A stretch of DNA of 64,000 nt from Halomonas maura (GTDB lineage: Bacteria > Pseudomonadota > Gammaproteobacteria > Pseudomonadales > Halomonadaceae), in the NCBI RefSeq assembly GCF_030409305.1, contig NZ_JAUFPQ010000013.1, positions 62,001 to 126,000 on the forward strand. The letters run 5' to 3'. Positions 28,476-35,977 of the stretch are shown here, in pieces. The translations under genes and the position numbers were made by a program. Within the stretch, counting starts at the first letter, position 1; every line of letters begins with the position of its first letter. A model generated the notes under the pieces. The model was not told the origin of the DNA. It saw only the letters and a program-made list of their open reading frames with translations, and did no database searches.

Positions 28476-28835
28476 CTATTTCCTTTTTAGCACTAACTTT
28501 CCATTAGACTGGTCAGCTATTCTGTAGCTTCGTAGCGAGTTCAAAACTCCTACACCGCCCGCAGCCACAGCTATTGATACAGCTGAAATAGCTGTAGGCA
28601 AACCTAAAACAGCAACGGCACCACCACCTATAATTCCACTTGCCGGTGCCCCAGTACCACCCGTTGCAATCAATACGGTTACAGCAACACCAATGGCAGC
28701 AATAGCTATTGCCCAAGCAACTTTACCAGTTGCTTTTATCTTCAATACTGTATTTTTTAAGTCACCTTCTATCTCAATTGTGTCTTGGTCATTTTTTAAA
28801 ACTTCGCCTAAGTCAGCTTCGTTACTAATTGCCAT
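28476..28835 (-). CDS. Cassette gene: glycine/alanine-rich membrane protein
   Basis: 119 residues. An acidic N terminus (EADLGEVLKNDQDTIEIEGDL), then two or three hydrophobic helices rich in Gly, Ala and Val (IAIAAIGVAVTVLIAT and IIGGGAVAVLGLPTAISAVS), the composition of small pore-forming or holin-like proteins. Ends LVLKRK. No family recognised. Shares the cassette with a zinc-ribbon gene. Confidence 0.75.
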   Translation of the reverse strand: MAISNEADLGEVLKNDQDTIEIEGDLKNTVLKIKATGKVAWAIAIAAIGVAVTVLIATGGTGAPASGIIGGGAVAVLGLPTAISAVSIAVAAGGVGVLNSLRSYRIADQSNGKLVLKRK

Positions 28836-28851
28836 GTATATCTCCTTGTGG

Positions 28852-28923
28852 TGCTAACGCCGCGCTCTGCGGCAAATTTGGAGCGCAGCGGAAAATTTGT
28901 CCGACAGCAGAGCCTTGTTAGCG
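28852..28923 (-). repeat. attC site 3
   Basis: Ends TGCTAAC (28852-28858) and GTTAGCG (28917-28923). The stop of the next gene is inside it. Confidence 0.85.
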
Positions 28924-29736
28924 GCGCTGGCGCAACTCGATGTATTCCACATCGGAAATCTCTCGATCTTCATATTCAAAGCGATCATTTACAACTATTT
29001 TAGGAATCATGCTTTCGACCCTATGTTTGGGGCCAACGAGCGCCGAATTTGGTATAAAAATGTGCTTGATTAAAGGGCGCTCTTCCCATTCCTTTTTTAT
29101 GTACGTCTCGCCTGGAACACAGAAATACCATGGCTGTGTTCCAAAAGCAGAAAATTGAGTGCTTACGATATCTTGAACCAAGTGAATAGCCTGCAATGCC
29201 AATTCTCGATCATTGTGATCAGTTTCAGGGTTAAAATGAATAGCGTGATTACGCTTGTCATTGAGATCCCTGAATTTTTTGGCAGCTTCTGGCAATAATT
29301 CACCCCAAGATTCCAGTGCATTTATCGCTACGGGCCAATAATCAAATGATTGTTTACGATATAGTTTTTTATATTCTGGCGATGCTTTGTGATAGTCTCG
29401 AAGCAGCAATACCATATGGTTAAGAATTCTTTCTCCTAGAGCACAGCCCCCTGTTAGAGCCGGATAATAACCACCCACCACAAATGAATTCCTGATCTGA
29501 TCTAAAAACTTATTATGAAAAGCTGCCACGGAAAACGGTTTAAATTTCAAATCCTGAAAGTTCTTAACTTTCTCCTCGATACTCCAACTTCCAAACTGTT
29601 CTGCAAGCCCCTTGATAGTCTTTTCTCTGTTTTGTATGTGCAATTCTTTTACTTTCTCATCCCATTGATCTTGCACAGGCTCTAAGCTGTGAGCCCTTGA
29701 ATCAAAATCAAATGAGAAAATTCTATATCGTTTCAT
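28918..29736 (-). CDS. Cassette gene: HEPN-type putative RNase
   Basis: 272 residues. A helical core with R162-N163-x3-H167 (KRNHAIHF), the R-x4-6-H catalytic motif of HEPN ribonucleases, preceded by a long helix GERILNHMVLLLRDYH. The C-terminal 70 residues form a separate beta-rich unit (IPKIVVNDRFEYEDREISDV). HEPN proteins commonly act in toxin-antitoxin or antiphage systems, but no partner is on this cassette. Family assignment rests on the motif alone. Confidence 0.65.
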   Translation of the reverse strand: MKRYRIFSFDFDSRAHSLEPVQDQWDEKVKELHIQNREKTIKGLAEQFGSWSIEEKVKNFQDLKFKPFSVAAFHNKFLDQIRNSFVVGGYYPALTGGCALGERILNHMVLLLRDYHKASPEYKKLYRKQSFDYWPVAINALESWGELLPEAAKKFRDLNDKRNHAIHFNPETDHNDRELALQAIHLVQDIVSTQFSAFGTQPWYFCVPGETYIKKEWEERPLIKHIFIPNSALVGPKHRVESMIPKIVVNDRFEYEDREISDVEYIELRQRR

Positions 29737-29752
29737 ATCAAAGCTACCGGAC

Positions 29753-29869
29753 CGCTAACACCTTTGTCAGTTGCGTTTTGGTTGTAGTGGATATTTGTGC
29801 GACGATGGCCGAAGGCCATGCACAAATAGGAGCGTAGACCAAAACGTCAACTGGACAAACTTGTTAGAC
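29753..29869 (-). repeat. attC site 4 (long, VCR-like)
   Basis: 117 bases, ends CGCTAAC (29753-29759) and GTTAGAC (29863-29869). Long nearly palindromic arms (CAGTTGCGTTTTGGT and its near-complement) resemble Vibrio-type superintegron sites. Confidence 0.85.
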
Positions 29870-30598
29870 GCTGCAATGACCAAAATGTAATTCTCTATGA
29901 CAATTTGGACATATAGCAATAGCATTATTAACAGTATCTTCACCACCGCTCGATAGCCGAATCTTATGATGAACTTCTAAGTATGGTGTATTGTCCTTTG
30001 CTCGTAGAAACGGCGCAGGTTTTTCACAGCGCTCGCAGACTCCCGCAGCACGACTCAAAACTTCTGCTACAACGTCTGGGTTTCTTCGGTACACCGTGGT
30101 TTGAACGGTTACACTCTCAGGGAGTTTGTTCGCCACATTTAATCTTACTTTACGTTTCTCCGCACCATCGCGAAGAGATATACCGACTTCTTCAGAGAAC
30201 TCCGATAGATGATCTTCAATTGTTTGCTCGATAGCGCCTTGAGCCCAATAGTGCTCGACAATATCTCTTATAGACTTTTGCTTTGATTTACCGATACCTT
30301 CGTAGTAGTTCAGATGCTTATTAACTGAACTAAGTGCTAGGCTTAAATATTTTACCCCATAATCCTTTGATATGGACGCCAAAAAAAATTCTGTGGCTGG
30401 AAGATTCAGCGTTCTTTGATACTCCAAACCTTTCATCATTTGCAAAAAGTTACGAACATAATCTGTAGCGGAGCTTTTATTCATTGATCCGTTCGCCACC
30501 AGATCATTGATAGCATCAGACAAAGCCATATGACCATCAAAAACGGCTTTTCCTTTTGAGTATGCCTCTTCGATCTGGGTCGATGTTATTTTTGCCAC
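29864..30598 (-). CDS. Cassette gene: HNH endonuclease
   Basis: 244 residues. C-terminal HNH domain at about 180-244: zinc cysteines Cys188/Cys191 and Cys230/Cys233, active histidines His210-His211 (EVHHKIRL), Asn225 (TVNNAIAIC) and His234 (NCHRELHF). Related to McrA-type 5-methylcytosine or nicking nucleases. The N-terminal 150 residues are helical and unassigned; they may provide DNA recognition. Defence or self-mobility roles are both possible. Confidence 0.8.
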   Translation of the reverse strand: MAKITSTQIEEAYSKGKAVFDGHMALSDAINDLVANGSMNKSSATDYVRNFLQMMKGLEYQRTLNLPATEFFLASISKDYGVKYLSLALSSVNKHLNYYEGIGKSKQKSIRDIVEHYWAQGAIEQTIEDHLSEFSEEVGISLRDGAEKRKVRLNVANKLPESVTVQTTVYRRNPDVVAEVLSRAAGVCERCEKPAPFLRAKDNTPYLEVHHKIRLSSGGEDTVNNAIAICPNCHRELHFGHCSV

Positions 30599-30611
30599 GA
30601 GTTCTCCCTTC

Positions 30612-30681
30612 GTCTAACGCTTGGCTTTGCGGCGCACCGGAGCGCAGCGCAGGCGCGTCCGACAACAGCCACTTGTTAAGA
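30612..30681 (-). repeat. attC site 5
   Basis: Ends GTCTAAC (30612-30618) and GTTAAGA (30675-30681) with GGAGCGCAGC/GCGTCCGAC arms like sites 2, 3 and 7. Confidence 0.85.
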
Positions 30682-30682
30682 C

Positions 30683-32185
30683 CTATTTTCGCCAACCTTG
30701 CTCTTTGATTAGACCGAGAAGGTAAGTTCTGAATACAGGATGCACTTCCCATTTTGCGGCTTGGAGGTCATTCCATCGGGACATCTGTGTAAGGTGAGGG
30801 TCATCAAGAAATGTAACGTGCCTATAGCCCAACGGTTGTCGACTATCTGGAATTCTCGCATTTAGAAAGCCCGATTCATGCAGTAGCGATAGAAGTTTGA
30901 CGGCATCCTCATCACTATCTGGCTTAAGCGCTCTCGATCCTATTTGAATTGCGAACCTTGAGGGCATTTTATTTAGGTGTTCTCTCAAACCTTCAAAATC
31001 CGATTCAAAATCAATGTTAATAAAAGAGCGGATGACGTCGAGAAACTGAGGGCAATCAAACCCCATTTCTATTGCCAAATCTTCCGAGCGCTCTTTCGAG
31101 TAGTGCTCCATTCCCTTTTCAGCATCGGCATCACCAATTTGATCAGAGCCTCGATCTTTAGCACTCTTCGCTAGGTGATTAACAAGTTGAATCATGTCTC
31201 TCGGGCGCTCTCGTGATGATTTCAAGAGAAACTGGTCCCAAGAGCGTCTTTGTGTGCTTGTTGGTAGGCGCATCCATGGATCTTCGAAAAAATGCGTTAT
31301 CGGTTGACTGCCTACATAACTCGAATCTTCGGCTGCAAGCGATATTCTCTTGTTAAATATCGAGTTAATTAAATTTTCAGGAGCCCTTAAAAACATCACA
31401 AGAGGTCGAAAGTGATCAATTTGATCCCTCTGGCCTTTCTCATTTCTCAACAATCGCATCCAAACTTCCATTCGCAGAGTAACGATGCATTTGATGTTCG
31501 GACTTTTGGAAGTTAACTTCCTAATTGCGAGAAGCAGGCCCCATATTCTATTCAAATGTTGAGGATCGTCAGGTGGCGCAATTTGATCGGTATCGTCGAA
31601 CAATATTACGAAAACTGACTTCTCATCTAACAAATGGTTCTGTATTGAAGATAGCAATCTTTCTTGGGAAAGTGTTTGTTTAGAAAGATCAGCAGCAAGT
31701 GCACTCGCATCGACTTGAGTTACTGGCTTCGAAAGCCGGCTCAAGACATTGACCAGCTTCCCCATCCAGTCGGGCTCTCGAACTCCTTTTGCAACAGATT
31801 CTTTGTAAATTCGAGCCGCATCTCCCTTGAGATAACCTGATAGGTTTTCTCCAATAGAACATGCAACTGCGTCCAGAAAGCACTCGTACATCTCTCGCTT
31901 GATAGAGGAAACATCATTTAATCCGTTCAAACGAGACGTATCTAGATCATCCGGCCGCAAAAAAAGTGTAGGCACTCTCTTTCGTTTAGCCGCTGCAACA
32001 ATCCATTCTAGAATTGCAGACTTACCCACACCTTTGTTGCCAACGAGAAGCCTCGGGCTGCCGCTCGGCGCGGCCAAAACGTCCGGAAACTGCTCAGGAG
32101 TTATGAAAATTTTGCTCAATATCTGCCGATCACCTTCGGTGGTGCCAGTAGGGAAATATTTTTGCAAAACATCCATTCTCGACAT
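30683..32185 (-). CDS. Cassette gene: P-loop ATPase of Sll1717-like family
   Basis: 500 residues. Walker A GNKGVGKS at about 49-56, Walker B VILFDDTDQI near 198-207, and the lead TGTTEGDRQILSKIFITP before the P loop, typical of the bacterial 'P-loop ATPase, Sll1717 family'. The C-terminal 150 residues are helical and may be a winged-helix or effector domain. Such ATPases often carry out defence-related sensing; no effector gene shares this cassette. The longest gene of the array. Confidence 0.75.
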   Translation of the reverse strand: MSRMDVLQKYFPTGTTEGDRQILSKIFITPEQFPDVLAAPSGSPRLLVGNKGVGKSAILEWIVAAAKRKRVPTLFLRPDDLDTSRLNGLNDVSSIKREMYECFLDAVACSIGENLSGYLKGDAARIYKESVAKGVREPDWMGKLVNVLSRLSKPVTQVDASALAADLSKQTLSQERLLSSIQNHLLDEKSVFVILFDDTDQIAPPDDPQHLNRIWGLLLAIRKLTSKSPNIKCIVTLRMEVWMRLLRNEKGQRDQIDHFRPLVMFLRAPENLINSIFNKRISLAAEDSSYVGSQPITHFFEDPWMRLPTSTQRRSWDQFLLKSSRERPRDMIQLVNHLAKSAKDRGSDQIGDADAEKGMEHYSKERSEDLAIEMGFDCPQFLDVIRSFINIDFESDFEGLREHLNKMPSRFAIQIGSRALKPDSDEDAVKLLSLLHESGFLNARIPDSRQPLGYRHVTFLDDPHLTQMSRWNDLQAAKWEVHPVFRTYLLGLIKEQGWRK

Positions 32186-32202
32186 TCATGTACTCCTTGT
32201 GG

Positions 32203-32292
32203 TTTTAACGCTCGCAGCACAGGCCGGAAAACCGCGCAGCGGTTTGGAGGTCCAGGCCACGAAGTGGCCGATTGTGGCTGCGCTTGTTATGT
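32203..32292 (-). repeat. attC site 6
   Basis: Ends TTTTAAC (32203-32209) and GTTATGT (32286-32292); left 7-mer is the only one in the array with a mismatch to its cassette partner. Confidence 0.75.
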
Positions 32293-32880
32293 TTTTATAC
32301 CTAGCTCTACCGCCGCTGTTTCATGCAGAACCTGTAGAACAAAGATTGTTTGTTGAATGTTTACAGATTCCACACTCTTTTCATAGATGTAGCGCCAGTT
32401 AACAAAAGCATGATTTAGACTTTTTAGGTGGTTTTTAAACAAAACCCCTTTCTCTACCTCGTATTGGCTTTCAAAACTTTTACTGTTTTTGTTAATTCGG
32501 TCTTTAACCTTGTTTGGCAAGGATTTAAATAAAGCAGTTAAAACATGAGATTCAGTTACTTCACCATGAATTTCTTGAAGACACTTAAGATACATTTCAG
32601 CACTGAAGGCCGCATTAACAACAAAAGGGCAAATTCCTTGCGGATTTCTGGGTAAAGACTTTAAATCTTTTTCATATATATGTGCAGATGCATTTGCAAA
32701 CGACTGAGCTTGCCCATAGATACTTTCTGATTTGGGTATATCACGCCAAAGGCCTTTTGACTTAAGAAGTTCTTGAGCGAGTCTTGCGGCCTCTACTTGG
32801 TCATCGACATCTTTAACATAGCCTACAGGCTTATTGTCACACATCACGGTTCTCATACCTTCCGGTGGCTTGATATCCAT
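32287..32880 (-). CDS. Cassette gene: HEPN-like helical protein
   Basis: 197 residues. Helices with AAFSAEMYLKCLQEIHG and SHVLTALFKSLPNKV follow the pattern of HEPN-superfamily proteins, but no clear R-x4-6-H motif is present, so a catalytic role is uncertain. A short N-terminal unit (GYVKDVDDQVEAARLAQEL) precedes. Function unknown. Confidence 0.6.
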   Translation of the reverse strand: MDIKPPEGMRTVMCDNKPVGYVKDVDDQVEAARLAQELLKSKGLWRDIPKSESIYGQAQSFANASAHIYEKDLKSLPRNPQGICPFVVNAAFSAEMYLKCLQEIHGEVTESHVLTALFKSLPNKVKDRINKNSKSFESQYEVEKGVLFKNHLKSLNHAFVNWRYIYEKSVESVNIQQTIFVLQVLHETAAVELGIKT

Positions 32881-32902
32881 TTTTAATCCGCTCTATCCTG
32901 AA

Positions 32903-32974
32903 ACATAACGCCCGCATTTGCGGCTGGTTTGGAGCGCAGCGGAAAACCAGTCCGACAACATGCGCTTGTTACGT
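32903..32974 (-). repeat. attC site 7
   Basis: Ends ACATAAC (32903-32909) and GTTACGT (32968-32974), with arms GGTTTGGAGCGCAGCGGAAA. Confidence 0.85.
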
Positions 32975-34078
32975 TTATTCATCAAAGAGTTCATGCTCTT
33001 GGGTATCGATTATTTCCCCATCATCAGGGTCTAACTCTACGTAAGAATCTTCGATATAAACTTCGTTTAATACTGTATTTACCGCTAAGCCATCTTCGAA
33101 ATCTATCCAAGCATAAGCTTTACAAGTAACTGTATCTCGAACCTTCCTGCTCGTTTGAGCCGTAAAAAGATATTTTTTATCTTCAGAGTCCCAGATAGAA
33201 CGGTCATAATCAGTCAAGCTATGCCACGCTTCGACAGTAAACTTAACTGTTAATGAGAACTCCGCATACTCTCTATCTGCTTTAATGATGTTCGTGTCAA
33301 CTATTTCTAGATCAAATGCATCGACATCAGTAACCTCATCATCAATATCGTAGCCTGATGTTGAGTATTCAATGTCATTAATACTTTCTTCAAGCTTTCT
33401 TGTGATCTCATCTAAACATTCACCGAACCTTTCGATAGAGAATTTAGCAAGGTCTTTGAGCTCTTCTTCGTTATTAAGGACTAAGCTAATAAACCCATCG
33501 AGATCTGAAACGGCTTCGAGCCAACCTCCCGAGGTATTACAAAAGCTCTCCATGTCCCCATCTTTGCTCAAGATATAAACGCGCGTACTTTTTTGCTTTG
33601 CCCACTCTAGTAGGGAAATAAGCATTAATGCATCTGGAAATTCGTCTTTTTTCTTATCACTAAACGGAGGTGTTTTCTGGAAATAGTGCTCGGTAACTAC
33701 GGATGGTTTGGCTAGGTCAATATCCACCCACTCATAAACTGCTTCATCTTTAAATTCTGAATACTTTCCCAAAAGGAGACTTTCAGTATCATTTTTAGTC
33801 AATTCATCAAAAATTCCATGATGCTTCAGTTCTGGAAGATTCCTAAGAATCTTGATGGTTTTCTTAAACTCTTTGACATGCTTTGCAGCTTCATGGGCTT
33901 TTTCAGTAAGGTGCGAGATTATCTCGCCATCAATTACAGGGCTAATTAATAAATAGAGTTTGTGCTCATTGCATAAATCCTTGAACCTGCCGAGTGCGTG
34001 CTGATGAAACTGATAGTTCTTGCTCTCATACATTGAGGTATCAACAAACACATATCTTGTTTCTAACTCTTCTGGCAC
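32975..34078 (-). CDS. Cassette gene: DUF4935 PIN-domain protein
   Basis: 367 residues. N-terminal PIN domain (about 8-175): acidic residues Asp13 (VFVDTSMY), Glu52 (DGEIIS), Asp149 (FPDALMLI) and Asp173 (LSKDGDME) form a plausible metal site, so RNase activity is likely. The C-terminal 170 residues are a separate acidic unit ending in an Asp/Glu tail (YVELDPDDGEIIDTQEHEL, then FDE). DUF4935 proteins occur in defence islands and alone. First or second cassette from the side where the integrase would be. Confidence 0.8.
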   Translation of the reverse strand: MPEELETRYVFVDTSMYESKNYQFHQHALGRFKDLCNEHKLYLLISPVIDGEIISHLTEKAHEAAKHVKEFKKTIKILRNLPELKHHGIFDELTKNDTESLLLGKYSEFKDEAVYEWVDIDLAKPSVVTEHYFQKTPPFSDKKKDEFPDALMLISLLEWAKQKSTRVYILSKDGDMESFCNTSGGWLEAVSDLDGFISLVLNNEEELKDLAKFSIERFGECLDEITRKLEESINDIEYSTSGYDIDDEVTDVDAFDLEIVDTNIIKADREYAEFSLTVKFTVEAWHSLTDYDRSIWDSEDKKYLFTAQTSRKVRDTVTCKAYAWIDFEDGLAVNTVLNEVYIEDSYVELDPDDGEIIDTQEHELFDE

Positions 34079-34094
34079 TCATGCCTCCTTGGAA

Positions 34095-34164
34095 ACGTAA
34101 CAGGTATTAGGCCGCGTGCTCGATATTTCACTTGAACGCGCATGCGCGTTCAACAATGTTATGC
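34095..34164 (-). repeat. attC site 8 or remnant attI
   Basis: Left end ACGTAAC (34095-34101) pairs exactly with the right end of site 7. The right end is GTTATGC (34158-34164). A perfect 22-bp palindrome around GAACGCGCATGCGCGTTC lies off-centre, unlike a typical attC, so this could be the attI side of the array. Confidence 0.55.
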
Positions 34165-34230
34165 TGCGCGCTCGACCAGAGCTCATCCTATTGAAATTCC
34201 TAGGCATTAAGTATAGCTCGGCAGCATAAC
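34158..34230. repeat. Inverted repeat continuing the array boundary
   Basis: GTTATGC (34158-34164) and GCATAAC (34224-34230) are exact complements, the same cassette-end pattern, enclosing only 59 bases and no gene. Possibly the scar of an excised cassette. Confidence 0.4.
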
Positions 34231-34480
34231 ACCAATCATCGTGCATGCTGCATATCCCCAATGAACGTGTTCGCTGCCTTTTCCGGCATGTCGGTTTTGG
34301 GTCGAAGCGGCCGAATCTCTCGTACTACGAGTGCTCAGGTGACATTTTTCATCACCCTACATTGAGGATAGGATAAGCACTCCCAAAACTGCATTTCAGC
34401 ACTTTCGCCTCGTTTGGGAGTGCTCATGATCATGCTGATTCCACACTTCGCGTTATTACATACTTGTTATCACAGTCCGA
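34231..34480. other. AT-rich stretch with an inverted repeat, no gene
   Basis: An inverted repeat AGCACTCCCAAAAC / its complement lies at 34376-34424 (one-base offset). No reading frame supports a gene, and no integrase. Confidence 0.4.
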
Positions 34481-34852
34481 CTATTCCTGCCGCCGAAGAG
34501 GAATAACATAGCTTGTAGGGTATTCCCGATGCTTATCCGTAATCGCATCAGTGATACCAAAATCAATGAATACAGCGCTAGCTACGATTTTTGCACCGAC
34601 AGTGCTAGGTATTGACCCGAATGCCTGTCGACCATCCGACGACCTACAATTATACCTCAACGGATCGTCTGACCTGCGTATGGAATAGGTGGATGGGATC
34701 GTCGCCTCCCAAGCACCACGCTTGTTCTGCAACTGGCATTGGCCGTTTGATCCATCACTAAACGATAGTGCAACGGGTGTCATGGCATCGTTCGTGATCG
34801 TTGCACAGCCCATGGTGCCGATTGCGAACAATACCGGAATTATCATTTTCAT
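34481..34852 (-). CDS. Small lipoprotein of unknown function
   Basis: About 123 residues from ATG 34852, chosen because GGGGAA precedes it at a good distance; a longer frame to 34873 exists. Lipobox IGTMGC with the lipid-modified Cys. Body is beta-rich (LSFSDGSNGQCQLQNKRGAW). GC content is between the array and the host. No recognised family. Confidence 0.65.
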   Translation of the reverse strand: MKMIIPVLFAIGTMGCATITNDAMTPVALSFSDGSNGQCQLQNKRGAWEATIPSTYSIRRSDDPLRYNCRSSDGRQAFGSIPSTVGAKIVASAVFIDFGITDAITDKHREYPTSYVIPLRRQE

Positions 34853-35616
34853 TTTTTTCCCCAGTGCGATCAATAGTAAATCCCTTGCTTAAGTAGCGCT
34901 TAGTTTGACTCGACCTTTCTCTAGGCTCCTCTTCCGGCGTTACAGTGGTTGGAAAGCATGCACGAATACTTGAACGTGCTTGCCATATGATCTTGCCCAG
35001 CCATGCGTGGGTCGAAATCTCCGATCTCGGGGCACGCTACCGCCAGGAGCTACCAGCATGGCGCCGCCTCCTCTATCGTTGCGACACGCAGGCGTCGCCA
35101 TGTAGCGACGCGCAAGCCTCGCATAGAAACATCTCGTAACATTAGGCTACCAAGGATTGCTTAGTGCTGCGTAATCGGAGACTGAGAAAAAAGTCGTAGG
35201 AGTGTGATGCCCAGGGTCGGCCGGTCTCAGCTGTTCGTGGGATAAACGGCCTTCCGGCCCCTGTTCAGGGCTTGAAAGGCTCTTCGCCGTCGATGCGCTG
35301 GCGCATCCAGAAGTCTCGTAGTAGATCAGTCGCCGGGCGCGTTACGGGGTGTCCACTGCTGCGCGTCGGACGTGGCCCATCCCTTGGATTCCGGGGGCCG
35401 AAAGGGAGAGCCGGCGATGGTCCAGGCATCTTCGCAAGCCGGCTGGATTCGCGTGCTGGGCAAGTGAAGGGGTCGAAGGCGGCGATGACCGTCTCGGTGG
35501 TTACCAACGAGGGGGTGGGCGGCCGCTACGGCGCGGCCCAACAGGCGGAAGTCGACACCGAGGAGTTCCCCGGCTGAGCCCGTCTCGTGGAGCCGTTGCC
35601 ACCGGCCACCCCGGGC
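34853..35616. other. Long stretch without a supported gene
   Basis: Several overlapping short frames on both strands, none with ribosome site plus protein-like composition. Probably decayed DNA at the right flank of the cassette region. Confidence 0.4.
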
Positions 35617-35841
35617 TCACGCATCCTGCTCTCGCTCCAGGTCGATATAGAGGTTGTCCAGGTGGTCGGCACTGGGCTTCGGCTCGCCCGTCAGGCGGTG
35701 GTAATCCTCCAGCGACATCAGCACCGCGTGGCGTCCATTCTTGCGCGTGATGACGATCGGCCGATGACGCTCGCAGACCGCATCGCAAAGGCGCTTGAGC
35801 TTGTCGCGTGCCTTGGCGAGGGTAGTGAACTCGAGGTCCAT
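35617..35841 (-). CDS. Orphan Phd/YefM-family antitoxin
   Basis: 74 residues of the Phd/YefM type: DNA-binding N-terminal half (FTTLAKARDKLKRLCDAV) and RPIVITRKNGRHAVLMSLEDY typical of the family, then a toxin-binding tail. The usual toxin gene (RelE/YoeB or Doc type) would be just downstream on the minus strand, but the region 35265-35616 shows no toxin-like frame, so the toxin seems lost. Antitoxin alone may act as a repressor or an anti-addiction remnant. Confidence 0.75.
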   Translation of the reverse strand: MDLEFTTLAKARDKLKRLCDAVCERHRPIVITRKNGRHAVLMSLEDYHRLTGEPKPSADHLDNLYIDLEREQDA

Positions 35842-35977
35842 GACGCCTCTCCCCGTGGCTGTTGGGGGTCAGTCTAGTCGACTCCGCCACCCCACTCGCC
35901 CGGGGCCGGCGCACCGGGCCTCCGGGCGCCGCGGTGGTGCTCGCCGGGCATCCGGATCAGCTTCCGGGATCCGACAT

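Larger units (their letters stand above)
27748..34164 (-). mobile_element. Integron gene-cassette array without integrase (CALIN), seven or eight attC sites
   Basis: Seven cassettes, all reading on the minus strand, are separated by inverted-repeat recombination sites. At each cassette the inner 7-mers of the two flanking sites are complementary: GTTAGGT/ACCTAAC, GTTAGCA/TGCTAAC, GTTAGCG/CGCTAAC, GTTAGAC/GTCTAAC, GTTAAGA/TTTTAAC, GTTATGT/ACATAAC, GTTACGT/ACGTAAC; six of seven are perfect. This is what integron excision and insertion predicts. The block is much more AT-rich than the host. No integrase gene is found within the window on either side, so this is a cluster of attC sites lacking an integrase. 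Confidence 0.9.

Noticed and set aside
35265..35577. Frames downstream of the orphan antitoxin considered as a toxin
   Set aside because: No RelE, YoeB, Doc or PIN pattern in any frame.
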